A stretch of 5,914 nt of DNA from Candidatus Dadabacteria bacterium. Lineage in GTDB: Bacteria > Desulfobacterota_D > UBA1144 > Nemesobacterales > UBA2774. Each line of letters starts with the position of its first letter. Position 1 is the first letter of the stretch. The position numbers were made by a program, and so were the translations under genes. A model generated the notes under the pieces. That model did not search any database. It saw only the letters and a program-made list of their open reading frames with translations, and was not told the origin of the DNA. The stretch is taken from NCBI GenBank assembly GCA_030632765.1, contig DAOVUC010000115.1:1-5914 (forward strand). The letters run 5' to 3'. Positions 1 through 5,914 of the stretch are shown here, piece by piece.

Positions 1-2
1 AG

Positions 3-200
3 GCAAACAAGATTCTAAACTCCATGAAATCAAAAGGCTACCCGGCATTTATTAAGCAAAAGGAGTCTCCGGATAATAAGAACTTCTATAGGGTAAGAGT
101 GGGGACATTCTCTACCAAAGGAGAAGCTGTTGAGTATGGTAATCAAATAAAAGAAAAAGAATCCGGGATCAAGTCTGTATATATTACCGTCAATAATTAA
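3..200 (+). CDS. SPOR-domain protein, C-terminal fragment
   Basis: This is the last 65 codons of a gene that starts before the window, read in the frame beginning at base 3 and ending at the TAA at 198-200. The peptide has the features of the C-terminal half of a SPOR domain: an 'A..IL..MKSKGYPAFI' helix and strand, then 'FYRVRVGTFSTKGEAV', where the YRVRVG-F pattern followed by a helix of the 'A......I' type is the family hallmark. SPOR domains bind glycan strands lacking stem peptides and bring proteins to division septa or other peptidoglycan sites in the periplasm. Such proteins usually have an N-terminal membrane anchor and a low-complexity linker, but that part is not visible here. The domain call is by eye. 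Which SPOR protein this is (FtsN-, DedD- or DamX-like, or a lytic transglycosylase such as RlpA) cannot be decided from this fragment. Confidence 0.8.
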   Translation, partial: ANKILNSMKSKGYPAFIKQKESPDNKNFYRVRVGTFSTKGEAVEYGNQIKEKESGIKSVYITVNN

Positions 201-304
201 GAGATTTGCCAGTCTATAAGCACGAGTCCTTGCCTGGTTACACTAAAACTGATATTGTTATCCCTAATCCACAGTAGTATTAAGTTATCAAACGAGCTTT
301 CAAA
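201..304 (+). promoter_or_regulatory. intergenic gap with a weak possible promoter
   Basis: This 104-base spacer separates the SPOR gene from the phosphatidyltransferase gene. The best sigma70-like pair is TTGTTA (255-260), a 17-base spacer and TATTAA (278-283), matching 4 of 6 bases in each box. A second candidate is TTGCCT (230-235) with TATTGT (253-258), also 4 of 6 each. Such matches are common by chance in AT-rich DNA. No hairpin followed by a T tract marks the end of the SPOR gene, so read-through from upstream is equally possible. Confidence 0.25.
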
Positions 305-1048
305 ATGACTCAACCAGAAGAAATTACACAAAGGTCTAAAAACAAGCAGGAACCGCAATCATCAAAACTCTTAGGTAGCGGGATTAAAACCTGGTGGCTG
401 CTCCTCATGCTGCCAATAGAGGACTATCTCCTGCAGATTAAGATTCATCCTAATATTCTAACCATCTCTACACTCTTGGTTGGAGCCATAACGGGTGTTG
501 CTTATCATTACGGATGGATTTTTGTCGCGGGTATCTTGGTTCTGGGCGGGTCGACATTTGATATTTTTGACGGACGGGTTGCTAGGGCTCAGGGTCTCAA
601 CAGCGAGCACGGGGCTTTTTTTGACTCTTGTTTGGACAGATTCGCGGAGGCGTTTATCTATGTGGGTCTACTTAGTTTCTTTCAGGAAACTATCTTTTTA
701 TACGTAGTATTTTTTATTCTTGTTTCCACAACAATGGTCAGTTACACACGTGCCCGGGCAGAGGGGTTGGGGGTAAAGTGTGAAGTAGGTATTATGCAGA
801 GAACAGAGAGAGTGGTTTATCTCGGCGTTCTCTCGGTATTTAACTATTTCGGCAACCTGGCTGCAAGTGCCATGGGTTACCATCCGGACAACTATTTACT
901 TAAGCTCGCATTGATACTTATCCTTGCTTTTTCTTCTTATACGGCTCTTCAGAGAATGGTTCATGTTATGCGTACTTTGAAGAAGAGAGAGAATGAAGAT
1001 AGCCCAGAGCCTGATACTGACCCCCAGCCTGAAATTACTCAGTCTTGA
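305..1048 (+). CDS. CDP-alcohol phosphatidyltransferase (PgsA/PIP-synthase type)
   Basis: This 247-residue integral-membrane enzyme transfers the phosphatidyl group of CDP-diacylglycerol to a hydroxyl acceptor, making a phospholipid at the inner membrane. The family signature is complete: D86-x2-D89-G90-x2-A93-R94-x8-G103-x3-D107-x3-D111. The aspartates bind the divalent metals, and D111 is the expected catalytic base. The start of the fold is the usual 'IHPNILTISTLL' segment, followed by several hydrophobic helices between about residues 50 and 215. A second conserved block, SYTRARAEGLG (146-156) then GIMQRTER (162-169), resembles phosphatidylinositol-phosphate synthases and archaetidylinositol-phosphate synthases more than PssA, so the acceptor may be an inositol or glycerol phosphate; this is inference. 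The N-terminus (1-30) is polar, and the last 20 or so residues are acidic and proline-rich. The ATG at 305 has only a weak Shine-Dalgarno (GAG near 294). M35 is a possible later start, but it would leave little before the first helix. Confidence 0.88.
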   Translation: MTQPEEITQRSKNKQEPQSSKLLGSGIKTWWLLLMLPIEDYLLQIKIHPNILTISTLLVGAITGVAYHYGWIFVAGILVLGGSTFDIFDGRVARAQGLNSEHGAFFDSCLDRFAEAFIYVGLLSFFQETIFLYVVFFILVSTTMVSYTRARAEGLGVKCEVGIMQRTERVVYLGVLSVFNYFGNLAASAMGYHPDNYLLKLALILILAFSSYTALQRMVHVMRTLKKRENEDSPEPDTDPQPEITQS

Positions 1049-1075
1049 CCCCCACTTAATTAGATCCTGCAACAT

Positions 1076-1104
1076 TTGATAGTTTCTAAATTCTTAGGTA
1101 TAAA
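1076..1104 (+). promoter_or_regulatory. predicted sigma70-type promoter for carB
   Basis: TTGATA (1076-1081) and TATAAA (1099-1104) are separated by exactly 17 bases. Each box matches 5 of 6 consensus positions, making this the best promoter-like pair in the window. It sits 28 bases after the stop of the phosphatidyltransferase gene and faces carB. Transcription would start near 1110-1112, giving a leader of about 210 bases. A later AT-rich element, TATATAAAT (1220-1228), could be another -10 but has no good -35. Confidence 0.55.
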
Positions 1105-1117
1105 TTCATGGCCTAAG
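1093..1117. promoter_or_regulatory. palindrome overlapping the carB -10 box, possible operator
   Basis: CTTAGG (1093-1098) and CCTAAG (1112-1117) form a perfect 6+6 inverted repeat with a 13-base centre. The -10 box and the predicted start point lie between the arms. A dimeric regulator bound here would block RNA polymerase. No T tract follows, so it is not an intrinsic terminator for the gene upstream. The repeat is visible directly; the operator role is inference and the regulator is unknown. Confidence 0.35.
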
Positions 1118-1134
1118 TATGGAAGTTCCTATAC

Positions 1135-1159
1135 TACAGGCAACAATGTTGTAGCTGTA
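1135..1159. repeat. imperfect inverted repeat in the carB leader
   Basis: The arms are TACAG (1135-1139) with CTGTA (1155-1159) and, inside them, CAACA (1141-1145) with TGTTG (1147-1151). They are offset by one unpaired base on the left and three on the right, and the centre is a single A. With so small a loop it would serve better as a protein-binding dyad in DNA than as an RNA hairpin. It lies about 25 bases after the predicted transcription start. Confidence 0.3.
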
Positions 1160-1207
1160 TAAGTAGCTTAAATTACTTGTAATTTCTTCACAATAGTAAA
1201 AATTTTG

Positions 1208-1252
1208 GAACTGTGAGTATATATAAATCGGGGAATCAAAATATCACTGTTC
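1208..1252 (+). repeat. imperfect stem-loop in the carB leader
   Basis: GAAC-T-GTGA-g-TAT (1208-1220) can pair with ATA-TCAC-T-GTTC (1241-1252). This gives 4, 4 and 3 base pairs broken by one T-T mismatch and one bulged G, with a loop of 20 bases. It falls in the predicted untranslated leader, 68 bases before the carB start. There is no following U tract, so it is not a simple attenuator-terminator. A structural or protein-binding role is possible but unproven. Confidence 0.25.
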
Positions 1253-1320
1253 AGCCGTTATGTTATATGATGAATAATAAAAATTTGCAGGCTCCATTTC
1301 TATATCAGAGTTAAAAATTA

Positions 1321-4300
1321 ATGCCTAAACGTACAGATATTGAAACCATACTCCTAGTCGGCTCAGGGCCTATCGTAATAGGCCAAGCTTGTGAGTTTGA
1401 CTATTCCGGCACCCAAGCATGTAAAGCGCTTAAAGAAGAGGGTTACAGGATAGTTCTTGTTAATAGTAATCCTGCGACAATTATGACTGATCCTACTTTT
1501 GCTGACCGTACCTATATCGAACCCCTGCGCCCTGATATTGTTGAAAAGATCATAGAAAAAGAACGGCCCCAGGCTCTCCTGCCAACTCTTGGGGGGCAGA
1601 CGGCACTAAACATTGCAGTTGATCTTGCCGAGTCGGGTGTACTTGATAAATACGGAGTTGAATTAATTGGGGCGAAATTACATGCTATAAAAAAGGCTGA
1701 AAACCGTGAGCTCTTTAAAGACGCCATGATAAAAATAGGACTTCAAGTTCCCACAAGCGGCATAGCTCATTCAATGCAGGAGGCTTGGAAAGTAGTAGAA
1801 GAGATAGGCTATCCGGTTATAATCAGGCCTTCTTTTACTCTTGGAGGCGCGGGTGGGAGTGTCGCTTATAACAAAGAAGAATATGAGGAATTTGCAAAGT
1901 CGGGACTCGACTTAAGCCCGTCTACCGAAATACTGGTAGAGCAGTCCGTTGTAGGATGGAAGGAGTATGAGCTTGAGGTAATGCGAGACACGGCGGACAA
2001 TGTCGTAATCATCTGCTCCATAGAAAATTTTGATCCCATGGGTGTTCATACCGGGGACAGTATAACAGTAGCCCCCTCACAAACCCTTACCGATAAAGAG
2101 TATCAAAGGATGCGTGATGCATCGATTGCTATAATAAGAGAAATTGGTGTCGATACAGGCGGATCAAACATACAGTTTGGTCTAAATCCTGAAGACGGCA
2201 CTATGGTGGTGATTGAGATGAATCCTAGGGTTTCAAGGAGTTCCGCCCTCGCCTCAAAAGCAACAGGATTCCCGATAGCTAAGATTGCCGCCAAGCTCGC
2301 GGTTGGTTATACCCTGGATGAAATACCTAACGATATAACCAGATACACCCCAGCGTCATTTGAGCCAACAATTGATTATGTAGTCACTAAAATTCCTAGG
2401 TTTACATTTGAGAAGTTCCCTCAAACCAACTCCTCACTCACCACCCAGATGAAATCAGTCGGGGAAGTAATGGCAATAGGCAGGACCTTTAAGGAATCTC
2501 TTCACAAAGCGATCCGCTCACTAGAGATTGACTCCTGGGGGTTTGAATCACAAACCCAGGACCTTGAAATAATTAGGGAGAAGCTAAGAACCCCTAACGC
2601 CGAGAGGTTGTGGTATCTGGCAGATGCCTTCAGAGTCGGGATGGATATAGAAGAAATATTTAGCCTGACATATATAGATAGATGGTTTTTACACAATTTA
2701 AAGCAAATACTGGATCTTGAGAATAGACTTAAAGAGACCAACGCTCAGAGTAGTTTAGACCTACTTAAGCTTGCAAAAGAATATGGATTTTCAGATATCA
2801 GAATCGGTGAGCTGCTAGAAAAACCAGAGGATGAGATAAGAGGCTTAAGAATCAAAAACAATATGAAGTCAGTTTACAAAATGGTTGATACTTGCTCTGC
2901 TGAGTTTGAAGCCTACACTCCTTATCTTTATTCAACCTATGAAATGGAGGATGAAGCTCCGCCAACTGATAAAAAGAAGGTGGTAATTTTAGGCGGCGGC
3001 CCAAACAGGATCGGTCAGGGGATAGAGTTTGATTATTGCTGTGTTCACGCCTCATATGCTTTAAATGAAGAGGGGTTTGAATCGATTATGGTGAACTGCA
3101 ACCCCGAGACGGTAAGTACGGATTATGATACCTCGGACCGCCTTTATTTCGAACCTCTGACTCTAGAAGATACTTTATCAATTATAGATAGAGAAGATCC
3201 CTGGGGAGTTATTGTCCACCTGGGTGGTCAGACCCCTCTTAAACTCGCGATCCCGCTTGAGAAACGGGGAGTACGGATCATTGGAACTTCTCCAGATAGT
3301 ATTGATCTTGCTGAAGACAGAGAAAGGTTCAGAGATTTGGTCCAGAAACTGGGGCTCAAACAACCACAAAGCGGTATTGCCAGGAGCCAGGAAGAAGCCC
3401 TCCAAATAGCTCAGGAAATCGGCTACCCTGTAGTGGTAAGGCCTTCTTATGTCCTTGGGGGCAGGGCCATGGAGATTGTATACAAAGAGGAGGCGCTTAA
3501 AAGATATATGAATGAGGCGGTTAAAGTATCTCCAAATCATCCGATCCTAATAGATAAATTTCTTAAAGACGCAAAAGAGATAGATGTAGATGCAATATGT
3601 GATGGGAAGGCGGTCGTTGTCGGAGGAGTTTTAGAACATATAGAGGAAGCCGGGGTTCATTCGGGAGACAGCGCAATGGTGCTCCCGCCGTATTCTATTG
3701 AGAGTCTGGTAATTGAAGAGATTAAACGTCAGACCAAAGAGCTTGCTCTAGCTCTAAATGTTAAGGGCTTAGTAAATATTCAATTCGCCGTTAAAGACTG
3801 GGAAGTCTATATAATTGAAGTCAATCCCAGGGCTAGCCGTACAATTCCGTTTGTTAGTAAAGCCATCGGAGTTCCTCTTGCAAAATTAGGCACCAAAGTC
3901 ATGATAGGAAAAACCTTAGAGGAACTTGAGTTCACCCAGGAAATAGTCCCCGATCATATATGCGTAAAAGAATCGGTTTTTCCTTTTATCAAATTCCAGG
4001 GTGTTGATACAATCCTCGGCCCTGAAATGAAGTCCACTGGCGAGGTTATGGGGATAGATACGGAGATAAGAAGGGCATTCGCAAAATCTCAAATTGCAGC
4101 GGGGAATGATCTGCCGCTTTTGGGAACTGCATTTATTAGTGTAAAGGATGATGATAAGCCGCAAGCTTATTTAATTGCCAAGAAACTCTCAGAACTCGGG
4201 TTCAAAATAATGGCTACCAGCGGAACAGCGGCCTATTTTGAAAGCTCCGGTCTTAACTGCATATTCGTGAAAAAAGTGAGCGAAGGAAGACCTCACGTTG

Positions 4301-4512
4301 TTGATCATATCAAAAACACAGAGGTACATTTAGTAATAAATACAACTTTTGGGGAAAAAGAGGTAGCTCAGTCTTACTCCATCAGAAGAGCGTCCATCAT
4401 ACATAGGGTCCCTTATTTTACCACTATTGCGGCCTCTAGGGCTGCTGTGGGAGCTATTGAGGTTATGATAAAGGAAGGGCTCGACGTAAAAGCTATTCAG
4501 GATTACTATTGA
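1321..4512 (+). CDS. carB: carbamoyl-phosphate synthetase, large subunit
   Basis: CarB makes carbamoyl phosphate from bicarbonate, two ATP and ammonia channelled from glutamine hydrolysed by CarA, feeding pyrimidine and arginine synthesis in the cytoplasm. The protein has 1063 residues (E. coli 1073) and all four regions. The carboxyphosphate ATP-grasp unit spans about 1-400, with [17 protein letters not shown] near the start, R169 in RPSFTLGG, and E299, N301 and R303 in EMNPRVSR; this numbering equals that of E. coli. The oligomerisation region spans about 400-550. The second ATP-grasp unit runs from about 551, with [10 protein letters not shown] at 558-567 and E833, N835 and R837 in EVNPRASR. 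An MGS-like allosteric domain starts near 935, with [14 protein letters not shown] and INTT retained, so the UMP/IMP pocket looks intact. The ATG at 1321 gives the family's usual MPKRTDIE start; its Shine-Dalgarno is weak (AGAG, 1307-1310). No frameshift or missing key residue was seen. carA is not adjacent upstream. Confidence 0.98.
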   Translation: MPKRTDIETILLVGSGPIVIGQACEFDYSGTQACKALKEEGYRIVLVNSNPATIMTDPTFADRTYIEPLRPDIVEKIIEKERPQALLPTLGGQTALNIAVDLAESGVLDKYGVELIGAKLHAIKKAENRELFKDAMIKIGLQVPTSGIAHSMQEAWKVVEEIGYPVIIRPSFTLGGAGGSVAYNKEEYEEFAKSGLDLSPSTEILVEQSVVGWKEYELEVMRDTADNVVIICSIENFDPMGVHTGDSITVAPSQTLTDKEYQRMRDASIAIIREIGVDTGGSNIQFGLNPEDGTMVVIEMNPRVSRSSALASKATGFPIAKIAAKLAVGYTLDEIPNDITRYTPASFEPTIDYVVTKIPRFTFEKFPQTNSSLTTQMKSVGEVMAIGRTFKESLHKAIRSLEIDSWGFESQTQDLEIIREKLRTPNAERLWYLADAFRVGMDIEEIFSLTYIDRWFLHNLKQILDLENRLKETNAQSSLDLLKLAKEYGFSDIRIGELLEKPEDEIRGLRIKNNMKSVYKMVDTCSAEFEAYTPYLYSTYEMEDEAPPTDKKKVVILGGGPNRIGQGIEFDYCCVHASYALNEEGFESIMVNCNPETVSTDYDTSDRLYFEPLTLEDTLSIIDREDPWGVIVHLGGQTPLKLAIPLEKRGVRIIGTSPDSIDLAEDRERFRDLVQKLGLKQPQSGIARSQEEALQIAQEIGYPVVVRPSYVLGGRAMEIVYKEEALKRYMNEAVKVSPNHPILIDKFLKDAKEIDVDAICDGKAVVVGGVLEHIEEAGVHSGDSAMVLPPYSIESLVIEEIKRQTKELALALNVKGLVNIQFAVKDWEVYIIEVNPRASRTIPFVSKAIGVPLAKLGTKVMIGKTLEELEFTQEIVPDHICVKESVFPFIKFQGVDTILGPEMKSTGEVMGIDTEIRRAFAKSQIAAGNDLPLLGTAFISVKDDDKPQAYLIAKKLSELGFKIMATSGTAAYFESSGLNCIFVKKVSEGRPHVVDHIKNTEVHLVINTTFGEKEVAQSYSIRRASIIHRVPYFTTIAASRAAVGAIEVMIKEGLDVKAIQDYY

Positions 4513-4517
4513 TGTTG

Positions 4518-4523
4518 TATAAT
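4518..4523 (+). promoter_or_regulatory. possible greA -10 box
   Basis: A perfect TATAAT lies six bases after the carB stop and 62 bases before the greA start. The -35 region is poor: TTCAGG at 4496-4501 matches 3 of 6 at a 16-base spacing. greA may therefore have a weak promoter of its own in addition to read-through from carB. One hexamer in AT-rich DNA is weak evidence. Confidence 0.25.
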
Positions 4524-4546
4524 TATGTCTTTTCTTAGAGTTCAGA

Positions 4547-4566
4547 ATAATATTTCGGATAATATT
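4547..4566 (+). repeat. AT-rich direct and inverted repeat beside the greA ribosome site
   Basis: ATAATATT occurs twice (4547-4554 and 4559-4566), separated by TCGG. Because AATATT is its own reverse complement, the arms can also pair as a 6-bp A/U stem (4549-4554 with 4561-4566) around a six-base loop. The second arm ends exactly where the greA Shine-Dalgarno GGAGG begins at 4567. The stem would be weak. Confidence 0.3.
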
Positions 4567-4571
4567 GGAGG
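4567..4571 (+). promoter_or_regulatory. greA Shine-Dalgarno that sets a GTG start
   Basis: GGAGG lies eight bases before the GTG at 4580, an ideal distance. It falls inside the reading frame if the upstream TTG at 4565 is taken as the start, which argues that the TTG is not used. The in-frame ATG at 4601 has no comparable site. Confidence 0.85.
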
Positions 4572-4579
4572 TATTCATC

Positions 4580-5056
4580 GTGTCAATTGAAAGAGTTCCT
4601 ATGACACCTAATGGGCATAAGAAGCTGCAAGAGGAACTGCACCGCTTAAAAACCGTAGAAAGACCCGAGGTAATAAAACTAATTGAATACGCAAGATCAC
4701 TTGGAGACCTGTCTGAAAACGCTGAGTATGAAACCGCAAAGCAGAGGCAGTCTTTTGTCGAAGGCCGAATCCAGGAGCTTGATAGTAAACTGAGCAGGGC
4801 TGAAATTATCGATCCTGCTGAGCTAAAAAATAAAGACAGAGTAACTTTTGGGCTTCATGTTAAGCTTGAAGACCTAGATACAGGTGACACTGTATCTTAT
4901 CAACTCGTAGGGCCTGATGAATCGGAGCCAGAAAATGGAATGATCTCAATTACTTCCCCTATCGGGCGTGCACTTATCGGAAAGCAGGTAGATGATGATG
5001 TTGTTGTCCAGGCTCCCGGTGGGGTTAGGGAATTTGTCGTTCTGGATATATCGTAG
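4580..5056 (+). CDS. greA: transcription elongation factor GreA
   Basis: GreA enters the secondary channel of stalled, backtracked RNA polymerase and stimulates cleavage of the nascent RNA so that elongation can resume. From the GTG at 4580 the protein has 158 residues, the same length as E. coli GreA. The N-terminal antiparallel coiled coil covers about 8-78, beginning PMTPNGHKKLQEEL. Its tip carries the acidic pair D43 and E46 in GDLSENAEY, which places the catalytic Mg2+ in the polymerase active site. The C-terminal FKBP-like domain covers about 84-158, with SITSPIGRALIGK (123-135) and a closing PGG-EF segment. The GRALIGK and GDL-ENAEY motifs together separate it from most Gre-fold anti-cleavage relatives. 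It starts 67 bases after carB with no terminator between, so co-transcription is likely; carB-greA adjacency is known from other bacteria. Confidence 0.96.
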   Translation: MSIERVPMTPNGHKKLQEELHRLKTVERPEVIKLIEYARSLGDLSENAEYETAKQRQSFVEGRIQELDSKLSRAEIIDPAELKNKDRVTFGLHVKLEDLDTGDTVSYQLVGPDESEPENGMISITSPIGRALIGKQVDDDVVVQAPGGVREFVVLDIS

Positions 5057-5136
5057 AATAAACTACATATTAGCTTTATGAAGTGTCTTAAGTATGATAT
5101 TTTATACTACTCGTTACCACGGAGGCTCAAATATAA
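5057..5136 (+). promoter_or_regulatory. greA-lipoprotein spacer with a small dyad and Shine-Dalgarno
   Basis: The spacer holds AGTAT (5091-5095) and ATACT (5104-5108), a 5+5 inverted repeat with an eight-base centre. The second arm overlaps TATACT (5103-5108), a fair -10 match, but no good -35 lies 16-18 bases upstream. GGAGG at 5121-5125 is 11 bases from the next ATG, a little farther than ideal. No terminator for greA is visible. A promoter for the lipoprotein gene is possible but not shown. Confidence 0.25.
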
Positions 5137-5661
5137 ATGAAAAAGAGTTCAATATTATACGTTCTAGTTCCACTCGCTTTTTTCGCTTTTGCTATTTCAG
5201 GTTGCGGAGAAATTAAGACCACCTCCTATTTTACTCCGACCAAGACTAAACTAAAGGACTACCAGGCCGTTCAGTTTGAGAATTTTGAAACCGAGATAGA
5301 AGATTTTCCAAAAGAAGCCCTAGCTAAAATACCCGCGGAATCTGCAGCGCTCCTGGATTCAAAAGATCAATTTAAAGAGGTCAGTAACTCCGATATCACT
5401 AATATTCCGGCATCCGATACGATTATAGTACTAGGAGAAGTTGCGGAGTACAGACCTAGTTCAGATGTGTCGTTCGAAGGTGGGGGAATTAAATTCGGAG
5501 AAGTCTCAATCACCATTAAGTTGGCATTTTTGGACAAAGCTACCGGAAATGAGATAACTACTGGTGAGATAAACGGTTTTAGCTCTATGGGATTTATGGC
5601 AAAAGACATATATGAAAGTATGGCGAAGGAGATTGTAACGTATATTTTGGAAATTTATTAA
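5137..5661 (+). CDS. small lipoprotein, DUF4410-like
   Basis: The 174-residue product has a classic lipoprotein signal: basic start MKKSS, hydrophobic stretch 6-19, and lipobox I20-S21-G22-C23, so the mature protein should be lipidated at C23. Residue 24 is G and 25 is E, with no Asp at +2, which by the E. coli rule favours the outer membrane. The mature part has no membrane segment. Its second half (about 95-174) looks like a beta-rich domain: TIIVLGEVAEYRP (95-107), a glycine-rich turn EGGG (114-117), then SITIKLAFLDKATGNEI (124-140) and TGEINGFSS. This order (strand with '-Y-P', glycine turn, amphipathic strand, 'LxDxxTG', 'GE--G') matches my recollection of DUF4410, a family of unknown function. 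Only the family resemblance is offered; no function is proposed. Use of the ATG at 5137 is supported by the signal peptide and by GGAGG upstream. Confidence 0.75.
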   Translation: MKKSSILYVLVPLAFFAFAISGCGEIKTTSYFTPTKTKLKDYQAVQFENFETEIEDFPKEALAKIPAESAALLDSKDQFKEVSNSDITNIPASDTIIVLGEVAEYRPSSDVSFEGGGIKFGEVSITIKLAFLDKATGNEITTGEINGFSSMGFMAKDIYESMAKEIVTYILEIY

Positions 5662-5713
5662 GATATAATTTTAGCCTAAACTTGTAAAATGTAGATTTAG
5701 TAAGGAGATGCAA
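5662..5713 (+). promoter_or_regulatory. spacer with TATAAT and a good Shine-Dalgarno
   Basis: A perfect TATAAT (5664-5669) starts two bases after the lipoprotein stop, but bases 16-18 upstream give no credible -35 (TATATT at 5641-5646 at best). AAGGAG (5702-5707) lies six bases before the ATG at 5714 and is the second strong ribosome site of the window. No terminator is seen, so co-transcription with the lipoprotein gene is likely. Confidence 0.3.
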
Positions 5714-5914
5714 ATGAAAAGTTTAATACTGGGTTTATTATTACTTCCAATTACAATTACCGCTGTTCAGCTTGAAAGTATTGTTGCGGTTGCTCAAGGC
5801 CAAGCCGCCCAAGATTATAAGAAGGGCAGGGAGGCATTTCTGAGTTTTACCCCACAGGGGTTTAAGAGCGCTATTTCCTTTTATAACAAGGCCATTCAAG
5901 CTGACCCTAACTAT
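5714..5914 (+). CDS. exported TPR-repeat protein, N-terminal fragment
   Basis: The first 67 codons of a gene that runs off the window end. The start is supported by AAGGAG six bases upstream. Residues 1-27 form a Sec-type signal: MKS, hydrophobic core about 4-18, and a likely signal peptidase I site after V24-A25-V26-A27, just before Q28. Unlike the neighbouring lipoprotein it has no lipobox cysteine. After an alanine/glutamine-rich stretch comes a helix (about 33-44) and then F50-K-S-A-I-S-F-Y-N-K-A-I-Q-A-D-P-N-Y67. That segment is a good second-half match to the tetratricopeptide repeat, with alanine at the packing position, 'Y-KAI' and 'DPNY' closing the motif. TPR proteins act as protein-binding scaffolds; here it would lie in the periplasm or at the outer membrane. 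Partner and pathway are unknown, and its position after the lipoprotein gene suggests a shared envelope role. Confidence 0.75.
   Translation, partial: MKSLILGLLLLPITITAVQLESIVAVAQGQAAQDYKKGREAFLSFTPQGFKSAISFYNKAIQADPNY

Noticed and set aside
1099..1111. Possible ArgR (ARG) box near TAAATTCATGG
   Set aside because: Only the ATTCA half-site is present; the bases where the TGAAT half should be (1095-1099, TAGGT) match at two of five positions.
1049..1135. Intrinsic terminator after the phosphatidyltransferase gene
   Set aside because: The only good inverted repeat (1093-1117) has a 13-base loop, an AT-rich stem and no following T tract.
1119..1154. 11-codon ORF in the carB leader, considered as a leader peptide
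   Set aside because: It begins about eight bases after the predicted transcript start with no Shine-Dalgarno, has no run of regulatory codons such as arginine, and is not followed by a terminator.
1049..1320. PyrR-binding loop or known riboswitch in the carB leader
   Set aside because: No PyrR-type conserved loop and no recognisable riboswitch core could be found by eye.
3178..3540. 120-codon open frame on the minus strand inside carB
   Set aside because: It lies wholly within the conserved second ATP-grasp unit of carB, has no ribosome site or recognisable domain, and is a by-product of carB codon use. The other antisense frames in carB, greA and the phosphatidyltransferase gene are rejected for the same reason.
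1..5914. Mobile element, CRISPR, toxin-antitoxin, phage or defence system
   Set aside because: No transposase, integrase, terminal repeats, regularly spaced repeats or defence domains are visible; the genes are housekeeping or envelope genes on one strand with similar base composition.

Overview
All the genes here lie on the + strand, and the window reads as a piece of ordinary bacterial chromosome of moderate GC content. The organism looks Gram-negative. It has a SPOR (peptidoglycan-binding) domain protein, a lipoprotein with a clear lipobox, an exported TPR protein, and the carB-greA gene order seen in several proteobacterial-type lineages. I cannot name the phylum; a deltaproteobacteria-like or candidate-phylum relative is a guess from gene style only.

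Layout: (1) positions 3-200 hold the C-terminal end of a SPOR-domain protein that begins outside the window. (2) 305-1048 encodes an integral-membrane CDP-alcohol phosphatidyltransferase with a complete catalytic signature; its second half resembles phosphatidylinositol-phosphate synthases. (3) 1049-1320 is a 272-base gap with the best promoter in the window (TTGATA, 17-base spacer, TATAAA), a perfect 6+6 palindrome overlapping its -10 box, and two further imperfect inverted repeats in a leader of about 210 bases. (4) 1321-4512 is a full-length carB, the large subunit of carbamoyl-phosphate synthetase. (5) 4580-5056 is greA, a transcript cleavage factor, whose start is a GTG set by a strong Shine-Dalgarno. 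(6) 5137-5661 encodes a small lipoprotein resembling the DUF4410 family. (7) 5714 to the window end is the start of an exported TPR protein.

carB supplies carbamoyl phosphate for pyrimidine and arginine synthesis and needs the small subunit CarA, which is not in the window. greA probably shares carB's transcript, since the gap is only 67 bases without a terminator, but it may also have a weak promoter of its own. The lipoprotein and TPR genes are 52 bases apart and probably belong together at the cell envelope. No mobile element, CRISPR array, tRNA or rRNA was seen, and I found no convincing new multi-gene system. The points most worth following are the carB control region, the head-group specificity of the phosphatidyltransferase, and the uncharacterised lipoprotein/TPR pair.
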